Shown piece by piece: positions 50,512-59,326 of a stretch of DNA of 64,000 nt (its first letter is position 1; the number at the start of each line of letters is the position of its first letter). The position numbers and the translations under genes are program-made. The stretch spans positions 62,001 to 126,000 of the forward strand of contig CAKTVQ010000003.1 in the NCBI GenBank assembly GCA_934630375.1, read 5' to 3'. The DNA comes from an uncultured Collinsella sp. Its GTDB lineage: Bacteria > Actinomycetota > Coriobacteriia > Coriobacteriales > Coriobacteriaceae. The notes beneath the pieces are model-generated. The model did no database searches and was not told the origin of the DNA. It worked only from the letters and a program-made list of their open reading frames with translations.

Positions 50512-50559
50512 TATGGTGAGGGCCTCATCGAGAACCAATAACGTCACCGGGAGGTGATT

Positions 50560-51078
50560 ATGGAAGAACAAGCATTTAGACAGGCGGTCGAAGATCACCG
50601 GGATGTCGTGTTTCGAATCGCATTGACGTACCTGCGCGATCGCGCTGACGCCGACGATGTCGCTCAAGACGTCTTTCTGAAGTTACTCAAAGGCGATGGA
50701 AACTTTGAAAGTTGGGAGCATCTTCGCCGCTGGCTTATCCGGGTCACGATCAATGAATGCAAATCGCTCTTTCGAAAGCCATGGAGGCGCGTGGAGGATA
50801 TTGAGAACCTGGCCGATTCGCTTTCGACGGCGCAGGAGGAGACCAAGGCGGTCCTGTCAGACGTTATGCGACTTCCGGAGCGACTCCGTATTCCTATCGT
50901 GCTCTATTACTATCTGGGCTTCTCGACTTCAGAAATTGCCGAGTTACTGCATGTGCCAGCCGCGACCGTTCGAACGCGTTTAGCTCGCGGCAGATCGAAG
51001 CTCAAGTTCATCCTAGAGGAGGGCGACCGTGAAATCCAACCAGATCAAGCAGGCCTTCGAGTCCGTCCAAGCCGATAG
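50560..51078 (+). CDS. ECF-family RNA polymerase sigma factor
   Basis: 172 residues. Region sigma2 (FRQAVEDHRDVVFRIALTYLRDRADADDVAQDVFLKLL) and sigma4 (LPERLRIPIVLYYYLGFSTSEIAELLHVPAATVRTRLARGRSKLK) are both complete. ATG 50560 has GGGAGG 5 bases upstream. The last 50 bases overlap the anti-sigma gene in another frame, ensuring coupled synthesis. An ECF-type promoter lies upstream. It likely answers an envelope or peptide stress sensed by the partner. Confidence 0.93.
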   Translation: MEEQAFRQAVEDHRDVVFRIALTYLRDRADADDVAQDVFLKLLKGDGNFESWEHLRRWLIRVTINECKSLFRKPWRRVEDIENLADSLSTAQEETKAVLSDVMRLPERLRIPIVLYYYLGFSTSEIAELLHVPAATVRTRLARGRSKLKFILEEGDREIQPDQAGLRVRPSR

Positions 51079-52105
51079 CGATCTTGCTGACCGTGTTCTT
51101 TATGCCGCTGCTGGCGAGCCGCTTCGCCGAAAGGGTCACGCGAAGCCTCTGTATGTTGCCGTAATCGGATGTCTTGCCGGAGTGCTGGCGACCGGAGGGG
51201 TCGCCTACGCTGTTGTCAATTCCAGTTATTTTGCCTCTGCCTGGGGAAACCATGGCAACGGAGAGTCCGTTACCTGGACAAATGGCGGCTCGTCGGGGAC
51301 GAAATATACCTACACCAGAGAGTTTGGTGATGGTATCGCGCCCCAAAGCCTGGAGGGTGCAGTCCAGAAGGTCAATCTGTCCGTCGAGGGCAACGGCTAT
51401 ACGCTCGACATTCATGAGATGACAATCGACGAGAACGGTTGCGGTGCTGTGACGTTTACATTGTCCAATCCGAATGGCGTTAACTACTACAAGCCGGCGG
51501 CAGAGCTTGGCGAACTTGTTCTCTATGGTGAAGAAGAAGGGGGCGTCAGTACACCCAGCATGAACTTCGGCGAGGAATGGGCTGATACACGCTGCACCAT
51601 TGATAAAGACACATCAAGCGACACGGTCATTAACGGCACGATGTACTTTGCATCTTGGAATCGCGATCGAGATTTACGACATGCGGTCACCTGGAATATC
51701 AGTTGGACGGAGGGCAAAGGTGAGGATGCGAAGGTGATCGAGGTATCGACGCCAGAGTTTAACGTCGGAGCGCACGTCGATACAAAAGAACTCCGCTCCG
51801 ATGACTCGCCTCTCGAGATCAGTCCGTTTTCCATCCAGACGCACATCGATGATCTGGGCTATGAAGCAGTTGATCATAAACTGACCGTCACCTACAAGGA
51901 TGGGTCAGAGCAGATTATCGAAGATGACGACGCAGGGGCGTACAATTTCTATGTTTCGATGGGACGCAATAGCGGAGAGAACATTTGGGTGCCAACGAAG
52001 TTGATTGATGTCGACCAAGTGGTCTCGGTAACCCTCGAGGGCGCGAGGTACACATCAACGGGGGAGACCGAAACGAAAGTACCCTTTACCATCGTCTATT
52101 CGTAA
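51029..52105 (+). CDS. Membrane anti-sigma factor (DUF4179-like)
   Basis: 358 residues from GTG 51029, with GAGGAGGG about 6 bases upstream. A ~42-residue cytoplasmic N-terminal segment should bind the sigma factor. One membrane helix follows (PLYVAVIGCLAGVLATGGVAYAVV), then a ~290-residue extracellular beta-rich region (YTLDIHEMTIDENGCGAVTFTLSN). The arrangement is that of DUF4179-type regulators encoded behind ECF sigma genes; the assignment rests on layout and topology. It ends in a strong terminator. Confidence 0.82.
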   Translation: MKSNQIKQAFESVQADSDLADRVLYAAAGEPLRRKGHAKPLYVAVIGCLAGVLATGGVAYAVVNSSYFASAWGNHGNGESVTWTNGGSSGTKYTYTREFGDGIAPQSLEGAVQKVNLSVEGNGYTLDIHEMTIDENGCGAVTFTLSNPNGVNYYKPAAELGELVLYGEEEGGVSTPSMNFGEEWADTRCTIDKDTSSDTVINGTMYFASWNRDRDLRHAVTWNISWTEGKGEDAKVIEVSTPEFNVGAHVDTKELRSDDSPLEISPFSIQTHIDDLGYEAVDHKLTVTYKDGSEQIIEDDDAGAYNFYVSMGRNSGENIWVPTKLIDVDQVVSVTLEGARYTSTGETETKVPFTIVYS

Positions 52106-52109
52106 GGTC

Positions 52110-52144
52110 TAGGCCGCTTCCCAAGAGGGGAAGCGGCCTATTTT
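52110..52144 (+). terminator. Intrinsic terminator of the sigma/anti-sigma operon
   Basis: 13-bp perfect stem 52110-52122/52128-52140, followed by TTTT. Bases 52145-52303 show a weak ACCTG/CAGGT stem and no gene. Confidence 0.9.
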
Positions 52145-52303
52145 GCGTTATATGGACGGTTAGATTGAACGCTATTTGTCTGATTCTCGGAAGAACGTGG
52201 CAAATGGATGCGGATCACCGTGAAGAGCGGCGTTTCCCCAGATAAAACCGACCAAAATAAACCTGTCCCTTTTTGGCAGGTAGCGTTGCCTCGACGAGCA
52301 TGT

Positions 52304-52444
52304 CGGATTCCCGGACCGGGCGGCCCGCTGTTTAAGTTTGTCGCGAGTTCCGCACGCAAAGGAAAGCACTTAATGTGCTTTCCGTCTTGCGCAGGACTGT
52401 AGAGCAGCAAACTTAAACAGCGGGCCGCCCGGACCGGGAATCCG
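52304..52444. repeat. Giant nested palindrome, family B (copy B2)
   Basis: Arms 52304-52340/52408-52444 pair at 36 of 37 positions. The core is TTCCGCACG, then the hairpin GGAAAGCAC-TTAAT-GTGCTTTCC, then GCGCAGGACT, the same core plan as B1 with different, self-complementary arms. It lies 84 bases before the str-operon promoter. Confidence 0.9.
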
Positions 52445-52527
52445 CCCCCGCGCACAGAAGGGGATTCCTTTTGTGTAGGCTTTGCGGAAATATGCTCATT
52501 TTGGGATACGCCCGGCGGCGTGGTCTG

Positions 52528-52556
52528 TTGACGGCACAGCTAACGCCACGTATCCT
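52528..52556 (+). promoter_or_regulatory. Promoter of the str operon
   Basis: TTGACG (52528-52533), 17-base spacer, TATCCT (52551-52556), 94 bases before rpsL. Confidence 0.8.
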
Positions 52557-52649
52557 ATCGAACTGCGTGTTTCGTAGGGGGATGCTGACCCCTCGATTCA
52601 AGCCGTTGCACTTTACAGAAAGCTGGAATCATTCGAGAAGGAGTACGCT

Positions 52650-53027
52650 TTGCCTACTATTAACCAGCTGGTTCGCCAGGGCCGTCGTTCCGTGCCCAAG
52701 AAGTCCAAGAACGCTGCTCTGCAGCACAACTCCCAGAAGCGCGGCGTGTGCACCCGCGTCTTCACCACGAGCCCCAAGAAGCCGAACTCGGCTCTTCGTA
52801 AGGTTGCCCGTGTTCGCCTCGTCAACGGCATCGAAGTTACTGCTTACATCCCGGGTGAGGGCCACAACCTGCAGGAGCACTCCATCGTGCTCGTCCGCGG
52901 CGGTCGTGTCCGTGACCTCCCTGGTGTCCGTTATCACGTCATCCGTGGCGCCTACGACGCTGCTCCGGTTCAGAACCGTATGCAGGCCCGTTCCAAGTAC
53001 GGTGCTAAGCGCCCCAAGGCTAAATAA
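52650..53027 (+). CDS. rpsL: 30S ribosomal protein S12
   Basis: 125-residue decoding-centre protein. Starts with TTG at 52650, 6 bases behind AGAAGGAG. Family motifs [15 protein letters not shown] and [13 protein letters not shown]. Lys43 in PKKPNS is the usual streptomycin-sensitive residue. Residue 88 (GGRVRDLPG) is Arg, where E. coli and mycobacteria have Lys88. First gene of rpsL-rpsG-fusA-rpsJ. Confidence 0.98.
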   Translation: MPTINQLVRQGRRSVPKKSKNAALQHNSQKRGVCTRVFTTSPKKPNSALRKVARVRLVNGIEVTAYIPGEGHNLQEHSIVLVRGGRVRDLPGVRYHVIRGAYDAAPVQNRMQARSKYGAKRPKAK

Positions 53028-53100
53028 GCCAGATAACGTTTTGATACTTTCGCCGTGTGCCGCCTAAGCGCCGCACGGTAGACACTTAAGGAGATTTCAC

Positions 53101-53574
53101 ATGCCGCGTCGTGCAGCAGCTAATCGTCGTGAGGTTCAGCCTGACGCCGTTTACAACAACCGCCTGGTGACTCAGCTCATCAACAAGGTCCTTCTTGACG
53201 GCAAGAAGGCCACCGCTGAGCGCATCGTTTACACCGCTTTCGAGATCGTTGCCGAGAAGTCCGAGGGTGGCGACGCTCTCGCTACCTTCAAGAAGGCTAT
53301 GGACAACGTCAAGCCCACGCTCGAGGTTAAGCCCAAGCGTGTCGGTGGCGCTACCTATCAGGTCCCGATGGAGGTCAACTCCCGTCGTTCCACCGCTCTG
53401 GGTATCCGCTGGATCGTCAACTTCTCCCGCGCTCGCAAGGAGAAGACCATGGCCGAGCGTCTCGCCAACGAGATCCTCGACGCCTCCAACGGCCTGGGCG
53501 CTTCCGTCAAGAAGCGTGAGGACGTCTTCAAGATGGCCGAGGCCAACCGCGCGTTCTCTCACTATCGTTGGTAA
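53101..53574 (+). CDS. rpsG: 30S ribosomal protein S7
   Basis: 157 residues; nucleates assembly of the 30S head. [19 protein letters not shown] at the start, then [30 protein letters not shown], and [19 protein letters not shown] at the end, the full length of actinobacterial S7. AAGGAG lies about 8 bases before the ATG. Followed 19 bases later by fusA. Confidence 0.98.
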   Translation: MPRRAAANRREVQPDAVYNNRLVTQLINKVLLDGKKATAERIVYTAFEIVAEKSEGGDALATFKKAMDNVKPTLEVKPKRVGGATYQVPMEVNSRRSTALGIRWIVNFSRARKEKTMAERLANEILDASNGLGASVKKREDVFKMAEANRAFSHYRW

Positions 53575-53593
53575 GTTAAGGTAAGGAACTAAC

Positions 53594-55693
53594 ATGGCTA
53601 AGCCTAAGTACAAGCTTTCCGATACCCGTAACATCGGCATCATGGCTCACATCGATGCCGGTAAGACCACCACGACCGAGCGTATTCTTTACTACACCGG
53701 TAAGACCCACAAGATCGGTGAGGTCCATGAGGGCGCTGCCACCATGGACTGGATGGTTCAGGAGCAGGAGCGCGGCGTAACCATTACCTCCGCTGCTACC
53801 ACGTGCTTCTGGAAGAAGGACGGTACCGACTACCGCATCCAGATCATCGACACCCCGGGCCACGTTGACTTCACCGCCGAGGTCGAGCGCTGCCTGCGCG
53901 TCCTCGATGGCGCTGTCGCCGTCTTCGACGCCGTTGCCGGCGTTCAGCCCCAGTCTGAGACCGTTTGGCGTCAGGCTTCCACCTTCAACGTCCCCCGCAT
54001 CGCCTTCATCAACAAGTATGACCGCGTGGGCGCTGACTTCTTCAACGCTATCGAGACCATGAAGGATCGTCTCGACGCTAACGCCGTGGCCGCTCAGGTC
54101 CCGATGGGCGCCGAGGACAACTTCTGGGGCGTCATCGACCTGGTCACCATGACTGCATGGGACTTCAAGGCCGACGAGAAGGGCATGACCTACCCCGAGC
54201 CGATGGACGAGATCCCGGCTGAGTTCGCCGACATCGCTGCCACCAAGCGCGAGGAGCTCCTCGACGCTGCTGCCAGCTTTGACGACGAGCTCATGGAGAA
54301 GATCCTCATGGAGGAGGACTTCACCGTCGAGGAGCTCAAGGCTGCTCTGCGCAAGGGCGTTCTTGCCAACGAGCTCAACCTCGTCTTCGTGGGCTCCGCC
54401 TACAAGAACAAGGGCGTTCAGGAGCTGCTCGACGCTGTCGTCGACTACCTGCCCAGCCCGCTCGACGTCGAGGCCGTCACCGGTACCGATCCGGACACCG
54501 GCGAGGAGATCCAGCGTCATCCTTCCTTCGACGAGCCCTTCTCCGGCCTGGTCTTCAAGATCATGACCGACCCGTTCGTCGGTAAGCTCACCTACGTCCG
54601 CGTTTACTCCGGTCGTGCCGAGTCCGGCTCCTACGTGGTCAACGCTTCCAACGGTCAGCGCGAGCGCCTCGGCCGCATCCTCGAAATGAACGCCGCCGAG
54701 CGTATCGACCGCGACGACGCTGCCGCCGGCGACATCGTCGCTTGCGTCGGCTTCAAGAACTCCACCACCGGTGACACCCTGTGCACCGAGGGCAAGGAGA
54801 TCGTCCTCGAGAAGATCGAGTTCGCTAACCCCGTTATCGACGTTGCCATCGAGCCCAAGACCAAGGCCGAGCAGGACAAGATGTCTCTGGCTCTGACCAA
54901 GCTCGCCGAGGAGGACCCGACCTTCAAGGTGTCCACCAACCACGAGACCGGCCAGACCATCATCGCCGGCATGGGCGAGCTGCACCTCGAGATCATCGTT
55001 GACCGTCTGCTCCGTGAGTTCAAGGTTGACGCTAACGTTGGTAAGCCCCAGGTTGCCTACCGCGAGACCGCTGGTCACGACGTCGAGAAGGCTGAGGGCA
55101 AGTTCGTCCGTCAGTCCGGTGGTCGCGGTCAGTACGGCCACGCCGTCATCAAGCTCGAGAAGATGGAGGAGGGCTTCGGCTACGAGTTCGTCAACGCTAT
55201 CGTCGGCGGCGTCGTGCCCAAGGAGTACATCCCGTCCATCGACAAGGGCATCCAGGAGGCCCTGAACACCGGTGTTATCGCCGGCTTCCCGGTCCTCGAC
55301 GTCAAGGTCACCCTGTTCGACGGTTCTTACCACGAGGTCGACTCCTCTGAGGCCGCCTTTAAGATCGCCGGTTCCATGGCTATCAAGGACGCCCTCAAGA
55401 AGTCCGATCCGCAGCTGCTCGAGCCGATCATGGCTGTCGAGGTCGAGACCCCCGAGCAGTACATGGGCGACGTTATGGGCAACCTCTCCGGTCGCCGCGG
55501 CAAGATCGAGGGCATGGAGGATCGCAAGAACAGCAAGCTCATCCGTGCCAAGGTGCCGCTGGGCGAGATGTTCGGTTACGCTACCGACCTTCGCTCCCAG
55601 ACCCAGGGCCGTGCATCCTATACGATGCAGTTCGACTCTTATGAGCCCGCGCCCAAGTCCATCGTGGACGAGGTCATGAGCAAGAACGCCTAA
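53594..55693 (+). CDS. fusA: Elongation factor G
   Basis: 699-residue translocation GTPase. GTP motifs [22 protein letters not shown]; domain II near PFSGLVFKI; domain [11 protein letters not shown]; domain [11 protein letters not shown]. Length and motifs fit the canonical EF-G. AAGGAA lies 6-7 bases before the ATG. Where most bacteria have tuf next, this operon goes directly to rpsJ. Confidence 0.99.
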   Translation: MAKPKYKLSDTRNIGIMAHIDAGKTTTTERILYYTGKTHKIGEVHEGAATMDWMVQEQERGVTITSAATTCFWKKDGTDYRIQIIDTPGHVDFTAEVERCLRVLDGAVAVFDAVAGVQPQSETVWRQASTFNVPRIAFINKYDRVGADFFNAIETMKDRLDANAVAAQVPMGAEDNFWGVIDLVTMTAWDFKADEKGMTYPEPMDEIPAEFADIAATKREELLDAAASFDDELMEKILMEEDFTVEELKAALRKGVLANELNLVFVGSAYKNKGVQELLDAVVDYLPSPLDVEAVTGTDPDTGEEIQRHPSFDEPFSGLVFKIMTDPFVGKLTYVRVYSGRAESGSYVVNASNGQRERLGRILEMNAAERIDRDDAAAGDIVACVGFKNSTTGDTLCTEGKEIVLEKIEFANPVIDVAIEPKTKAEQDKMSLALTKLAEEDPTFKVSTNHETGQTIIAGMGELHLEIIVDRLLREFKVDANVGKPQVAYRETAGHDVEKAEGKFVRQSGGRGQYGHAVIKLEKMEEGFGYEFVNAIVGGVVPKEYIPSIDKGIQEALNTGVIAGFPVLDVKVTLFDGSYHEVDSSEAAFKIAGSMAIKDALKKSDPQLLEPIMAVEVETPEQYMGDVMGNLSGRRGKIEGMEDRKNSKLIRAKVPLGEMFGYATDLRSQTQGRASYTMQFDSYEPAPKSIVDEVMSKNA

Positions 55694-55753
55694 GTTCGAG
55701 CTCCCTGTTACGTAATCCGCGAGAACATCTCTCGCACTCTTTGGAGGTTTAAG

Positions 55754-56062
55754 TTGGCTACCCAGAAGATCCGCATTCGCCTCAAGGGCTATGATCACGA
55801 GGTCGTCGATCAGTCCGCGAAGCTCATCGTCGAGACCGCTCAGAAGACCGGCGCTCGCGTTTCCGGTCCTGTCCCCCTGCCCACCGAGCGCAACCTGTAC
55901 ACGGTTATCCGCTCGCCGCACGTGAACAAGGACTCCCGTGAGCAGTTCGAGATGCGCACCCACAAGCGCCTCATCGACATCCTCGACCCCACCTCGGGCA
56001 CCGTTGATTCGCTCATGCGTCTCGACCTCCCCGCTGGCGTCGACATCGACATCAAGCTCTAA
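55754..56062 (+). CDS. rpsJ: 30S ribosomal protein S10 (NusE)
   Basis: 102 residues, from TTG at 55754 behind TTGGAGG. Motifs: [51 protein letters not shown]. It serves in the 30S head and as NusE in antitermination. It normally opens the S10 operon (rpsJ-rplC-rplD...), but here a terminator and a convergent birA follow, so the rest of that operon is elsewhere. Confidence 0.98.
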   Translation: MATQKIRIRLKGYDHEVVDQSAKLIVETAQKTGARVSGPVPLPTERNLYTVIRSPHVNKDSREQFEMRTHKRLIDILDPTSGTVDSLMRLDLPAGVDIDIKL

Positions 56063-56085
56063 GCGATATCGCTCATAGCTTACAG

Positions 56086-56120
56086 GGCCCCGCTGCCATC
56101 TTGGTAGCGGGGCTCTTTTG
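56086..56120. terminator. Terminator of the str operon
   Basis: 13-bp GC stem with one wobble (56086-56098/56102-56114), followed by CTTTTG. It lies between convergent rpsJ and birA. Bases 56121-56177 hold nothing else. Confidence 0.88.
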
Positions 56121-56177
56121 TTTTGAATGATAGTTTGGACTGCCGGGTAATGCTGCCGAGTAGGTGGCTGCGGCGTC

Positions 56178-56954
56178 CTATTCGCTCAAGGGGCGCAGCG
56201 ATGCCTCCTCAAAATGGAAGGAACGCAAGCCGCCTTCCGTTTCGATACACGCGCGACCAAAGCCATCGACCGTTTTAAAGATGCCTCGCGCCAGCACGTC
56301 CCCGGCAGGGGAGCGGGCGATAACGTGCTCCCCGATCCAATTGAGGTGAGTGATATATTCGTCGTGGACGGGAGCGAGCGGACCGGCGTCTTCTTTCTTG
56401 GCATTGAGGCGCTCTGCCCAGGCATCTACGGCGTCTATAACTGCGTGATAGACCTCATCGAGGAGCACATCGACGGTGGGAACATTCTCGTTGAGATCCG
56501 AGAGACCGATTGCCGGCAGGCCGCCATCGGGAACCTCTGAGGGCACATAGTTCACATTGACACCAATGCCGCAGACGGCGAAGGGTTTGCCTTCGTTATC
56601 GCGTGCCGCCTCGACTAAGATGCCGCCGAGTTTGCGCCCTCGAGCGACCAAGTCGTTGGGCCATTTAAGTCCAATCTCGTTTGCAAGACCCTGCTTTTCG
56701 AGCGCCTCGAGTACCGCTAGGCCGCTGACGGCGGCAAGACCAGAGTACTTTGCAGGATTAACGCATGGACGCAGGACAATTGAAAGCAATAGGTTGCCGG
56801 CGGTTGAATCCCACTTGTGGCCGCGTCGGCCGCGTCCTGCTGTCTGAGCCCGGGCGGCAAGTCCTGTGCCGTGCGGCGCTCCCTGTTTTCCTGCTTCGAG
56901 CAGGTCATCGTTGGTCGATCCGGTTACGTCGACTATCGTTAATTTGGCATCCAT
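56178..56954 (-). CDS. birA: Biotin--[acetyl-CoA carboxylase] ligase, monofunctional
   Basis: 258 residues. Class I biotin ligase without the N-terminal DNA-binding domain, so not a repressor. VTGSTNDDLLEAG, the biotinyl-AMP loop GRGRRGHKWDS, KWPNDLVARGRKLGGILVE, GIGVNVN, and a C-terminal SH3-like domain. ATG 56954 has GGAGG 11 bases upstream. It is divergent from the fab operon that contains accB, its expected target. Confidence 0.93.
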   Translation of the reverse strand: MDAKLTIVDVTGSTNDDLLEAGKQGAPHGTGLAARAQTAGRGRRGHKWDSTAGNLLLSIVLRPCVNPAKYSGLAAVSGLAVLEALEKQGLANEIGLKWPNDLVARGRKLGGILVEAARDNEGKPFAVCGIGVNVNYVPSEVPDGGLPAIGLSDLNENVPTVDVLLDEVYHAVIDAVDAWAERLNAKKEDAGPLAPVHDEYITHLNWIGEHVIARSPAGDVLARGIFKTVDGFGRACIETEGGLRSFHFEEASLRPLSE

Positions 56955-57047
56955 AACGGCTGCTACCTCCTTAATGAATAAGTGAATAACGCAATGGTGT
57001 CGAGAGATAGACACAATGTGAAGCCTTTGTCGCATTTGGGCAATTTA

Positions 57048-57113
57048 ATGTTAACACGTCAACAATGACTGAAATGCGCTATCCTCTCTTGGTCGATGTA
57101 AACACGTCAACAA
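57048..57113 (+). promoter_or_regulatory. Direct-repeat operator candidate of the fab operon
   Basis: Two 18-base copies differing at one position (57048-57065, 57096-57113), sharing AACACGTCAACAA and spaced 48 bases. TATCCT (57080-57085) lies between them as a possible -10. Each copy is partly palindromic (GTTAACACGTCAAC). Confidence 0.55.
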
Positions 57114-57130
57114 CTCAAAGGAGGTTAGTG

Positions 57131-58090
57131 ATGGGTTTCACGATTCTTGGAACGGGCTCGGCGCTTCCTAAGCGCAGTGTTTCCAATGACGAGCTGTCCG
57201 AGTTCCTCGATACCTCGGATGAGTGGATTTTTACCCGCACGGGTATCAAGAGCCGCCACGTCTGCACCACCGAGTCACTTGATGACCTTGCCGTAGCGGC
57301 GAGCGAGCGGGCACTCCAGGTGTCCGGAATCGACGCGAGCCAGTTGGATTTGATCGTCTGCTCGACGACGACGGGTGACCATCTTGTTCCCGCTGAGGCA
57401 TGTGCCGTCGCTGAGCGACTAGGCGCGACGTGCCCTGCCTTCGATGTCTCGGCGGCCTGTGCCGGCTTCGTATTTGCGCTCGATGTTGCCGAGGGCTATA
57501 TCGCCCGGGGTCGTGCCAAGCGCGTGCTTATCGTTGCTGCCGAGCAGATGACGCGCGCGCTCGACTGGACCGACCGCGCCACCTGCGTGCTCTTTGGCGA
57601 TGGGGCGGGCGCCGCGGTGATTGAGGCTGGGGGAGACAGCCCCCTTGCCGTTGAGCTTTCGACGGCGCCCGACGTCGAGACGTTGCGCGTTCCCGGTCTG
57701 GTCGGCACCTCGCCGTTTAAGGCCTCCGCAGATAGCGAGAGCGTGCTGTCCATGAATGGCCGCCGCGTGTTCAAGTTCGGCGTCAACGCCATCTGCGACA
57801 CGGTCCATAAGCTTGCGAGCGATGCGGGCATTTCGGTCGAGGACATCGACCATTTTGTATTCCATCAGGCTAACGAACGAATCCTGAGTCAGGCGGTCAA
57901 GCGCCTCGGCGTGCCAGGCGAGCGCGTGGTTCGAACGCTGCGCGAGACCGGCAATATTTCGAGCGCCTGCATTCCCTTTGCGCTTGATCGGCTGGCGCGC
58001 ACCAACGCACTGAATGCGGGCGACACCATCGCCCTCGTTGGATTTGGCGCCGGCCTGGATATAGGTGGCTATCTACTTCGTTGGAAGTAG
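57131..58090 (+). CDS. fabH: Beta-ketoacyl-ACP synthase III
   Basis: 319 residues. Starts fatty acid synthesis by condensing an acyl-CoA with malonyl-ACP. Triad: Cys110 in SAACAGF, His in FHQANERI, Asn in ETGNISSA. ATG 57131 with AAAGGAGG 6 bases upstream is chosen over an in-frame ATG at 57065 that lies in the operator. First gene of fabH-acpP-fabK-fabD-fabG-fabF-accB-fabZ-accC. Confidence 0.96.
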   Translation: MGFTILGTGSALPKRSVSNDELSEFLDTSDEWIFTRTGIKSRHVCTTESLDDLAVAASERALQVSGIDASQLDLIVCSTTTGDHLVPAEACAVAERLGATCPAFDVSAACAGFVFALDVAEGYIARGRAKRVLIVAAEQMTRALDWTDRATCVLFGDGAGAAVIEAGGDSPLAVELSTAPDVETLRVPGLVGTSPFKASADSESVLSMNGRRVFKFGVNAICDTVHKLASDAGISVEDIDHFVFHQANERILSQAVKRLGVPGERVVRTLRETGNISSACIPFALDRLARTNALNAGDTIALVGFGAGLDIGGYLLRWK

Positions 58091-58142
58091 TCGCACATAG
58101 GAAATAAAAACGCCCCTAGGGCACAAACAAAGGAGAACTACC

Positions 58143-58379
58143 ATGGCAGATCAGAAGACCTTCGAGCGCGTTTGCGACGTGATCCGCGAGACCGCCGGTC
58201 TTGACGACGTCGAGATGAAGCCCGAGTCCACGCTCGAGGAGATTGGTCTCGACAGCCTGGGCACCGTCGAGATCCTCGTCGCCGTCGAGGATGAGTTTGG
58301 CATTCAGCTCGATACCGAGGAGAACCCCAAGACGGTCGGCGAGTTCGCCGATACGGTCGAGGCGGCATTGGAGAAGTAG
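58143..58379 (+). CDS. acpP: Acyl carrier protein
   Basis: 78-residue acidic four-helix carrier. Phosphopantetheine-attachment Ser38 in GLDSLGT. AAAGGAG lies 7 bases before the ATG. It follows fabH by 52 bases and precedes fabK by 2. Confidence 0.97.
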   Translation: MADQKTFERVCDVIRETAGLDDVEMKPESTLEEIGLDSLGTVEILVAVEDEFGIQLDTEENPKTVGEFADTVEAALEK

Positions 58380-58381
58380 TG

Positions 58382-59326
58382 ATGCTCAAGTCTCCTCTCT
58401 GCGATCTACTCGGCATCGAAAAGCCCGTGTTCCAGGGCGGTATGGCCTGGATTGCCGACGCCTCGCTGGCGTCCGCTGTGTCCGAGGCGGGCGGCTTAGG
58501 GATCATCGCGGCCATGAACGCCGACGCCAACTGGCTGCGCGACCAGATTCACGAGCTGCGCGCCAGGACGGATAAGCCCTTTGGTGTCAACGTCATGCTC
58601 ATGAGCCCGTTTGCCGACGAGGTCGCACAGGTCGTGATTGACGAGCGGGTGCCGGTCGTCGTGACGGGTGCCGGCAATCCCACCAAGTACATGAAGGCGT
58701 GGAACGAGGCGGGCATCAAGGTCATCCCGGTCGTTGCCTCGGTGGCGCTGGCGCGCCTCGTGGCGCGTCGTGGAGCCACGGCAGTTGTTGCCGAGGGCAC
58801 CGAATCAGGCGGCCATATTGGCGAGACCTCGACGATGGCATTGGTGCCGCAGGTTGTCGATGCGGTCGATATCCCCGTGGTGGCGGCCGGCGGCATCGCC
58901 GATGGCCGTGGTGTGGCGGCCGCCTTTATGCTCGGCGCTGCCGGCGTCCAGGTGGGAACACGCTTTCTGGTCGCAAACGAGTGCACCGTATCCGAACAGT
59001 ACAAAGAGCTGGTGCTCAAGGCAGGCGACACGTCGACGCGCGCGACCGGTCGCTCGACGGGACATCCGGTTCGCGCCCTCAAGAGTCCCTTCACCAACGC
59101 GTATGCCAAGAACGAGGCGGCTGGCGCAAGCCCCGAGGAGCTCGGGGCCATGGGCACGGGCGCGCTTCGTAAAGCCGCAAAGGACGGTAATTACGAAGAG
59201 GGCTCGTATTTGTGCGGACAGATTGCCGGCATGGTCAACGAGCGCCAGAGCGCTCGCGAAATCGTTGACGATCTGGTCGATGGCGCCGAGCACGTCCTGA
59301 AGGGTGCGTCCGCATGGGTAGCGTAG
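58382..59326 (+). CDS. fabK: Enoyl-ACP reductase II
   Basis: 314-residue FMN-dependent TIM-barrel enzyme performing the last reduction of each elongation cycle. IEKPVFQGGMAWIAD, EAGGLGIIAA, the flavin-binding AAGGIADGRGVAAAF, and GVQVGTRFL. ATG 58382 is preferred to GTG 58379. No fabI is seen here; FabK enzymes are insensitive to triclosan. Overlaps fabD by 13 bases. Confidence 0.95.
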   Translation: MLKSPLCDLLGIEKPVFQGGMAWIADASLASAVSEAGGLGIIAAMNADANWLRDQIHELRARTDKPFGVNVMLMSPFADEVAQVVIDERVPVVVTGAGNPTKYMKAWNEAGIKVIPVVASVALARLVARRGATAVVAEGTESGGHIGETSTMALVPQVVDAVDIPVVAAGGIADGRGVAAAFMLGAAGVQVGTRFLVANECTVSEQYKELVLKAGDTSTRATGRSTGHPVRALKSPFTNAYAKNEAAGASPEELGAMGTGALRKAAKDGNYEEGSYLCGQIAGMVNERQSAREIVDDLVDGAEHVLKGASAWVA

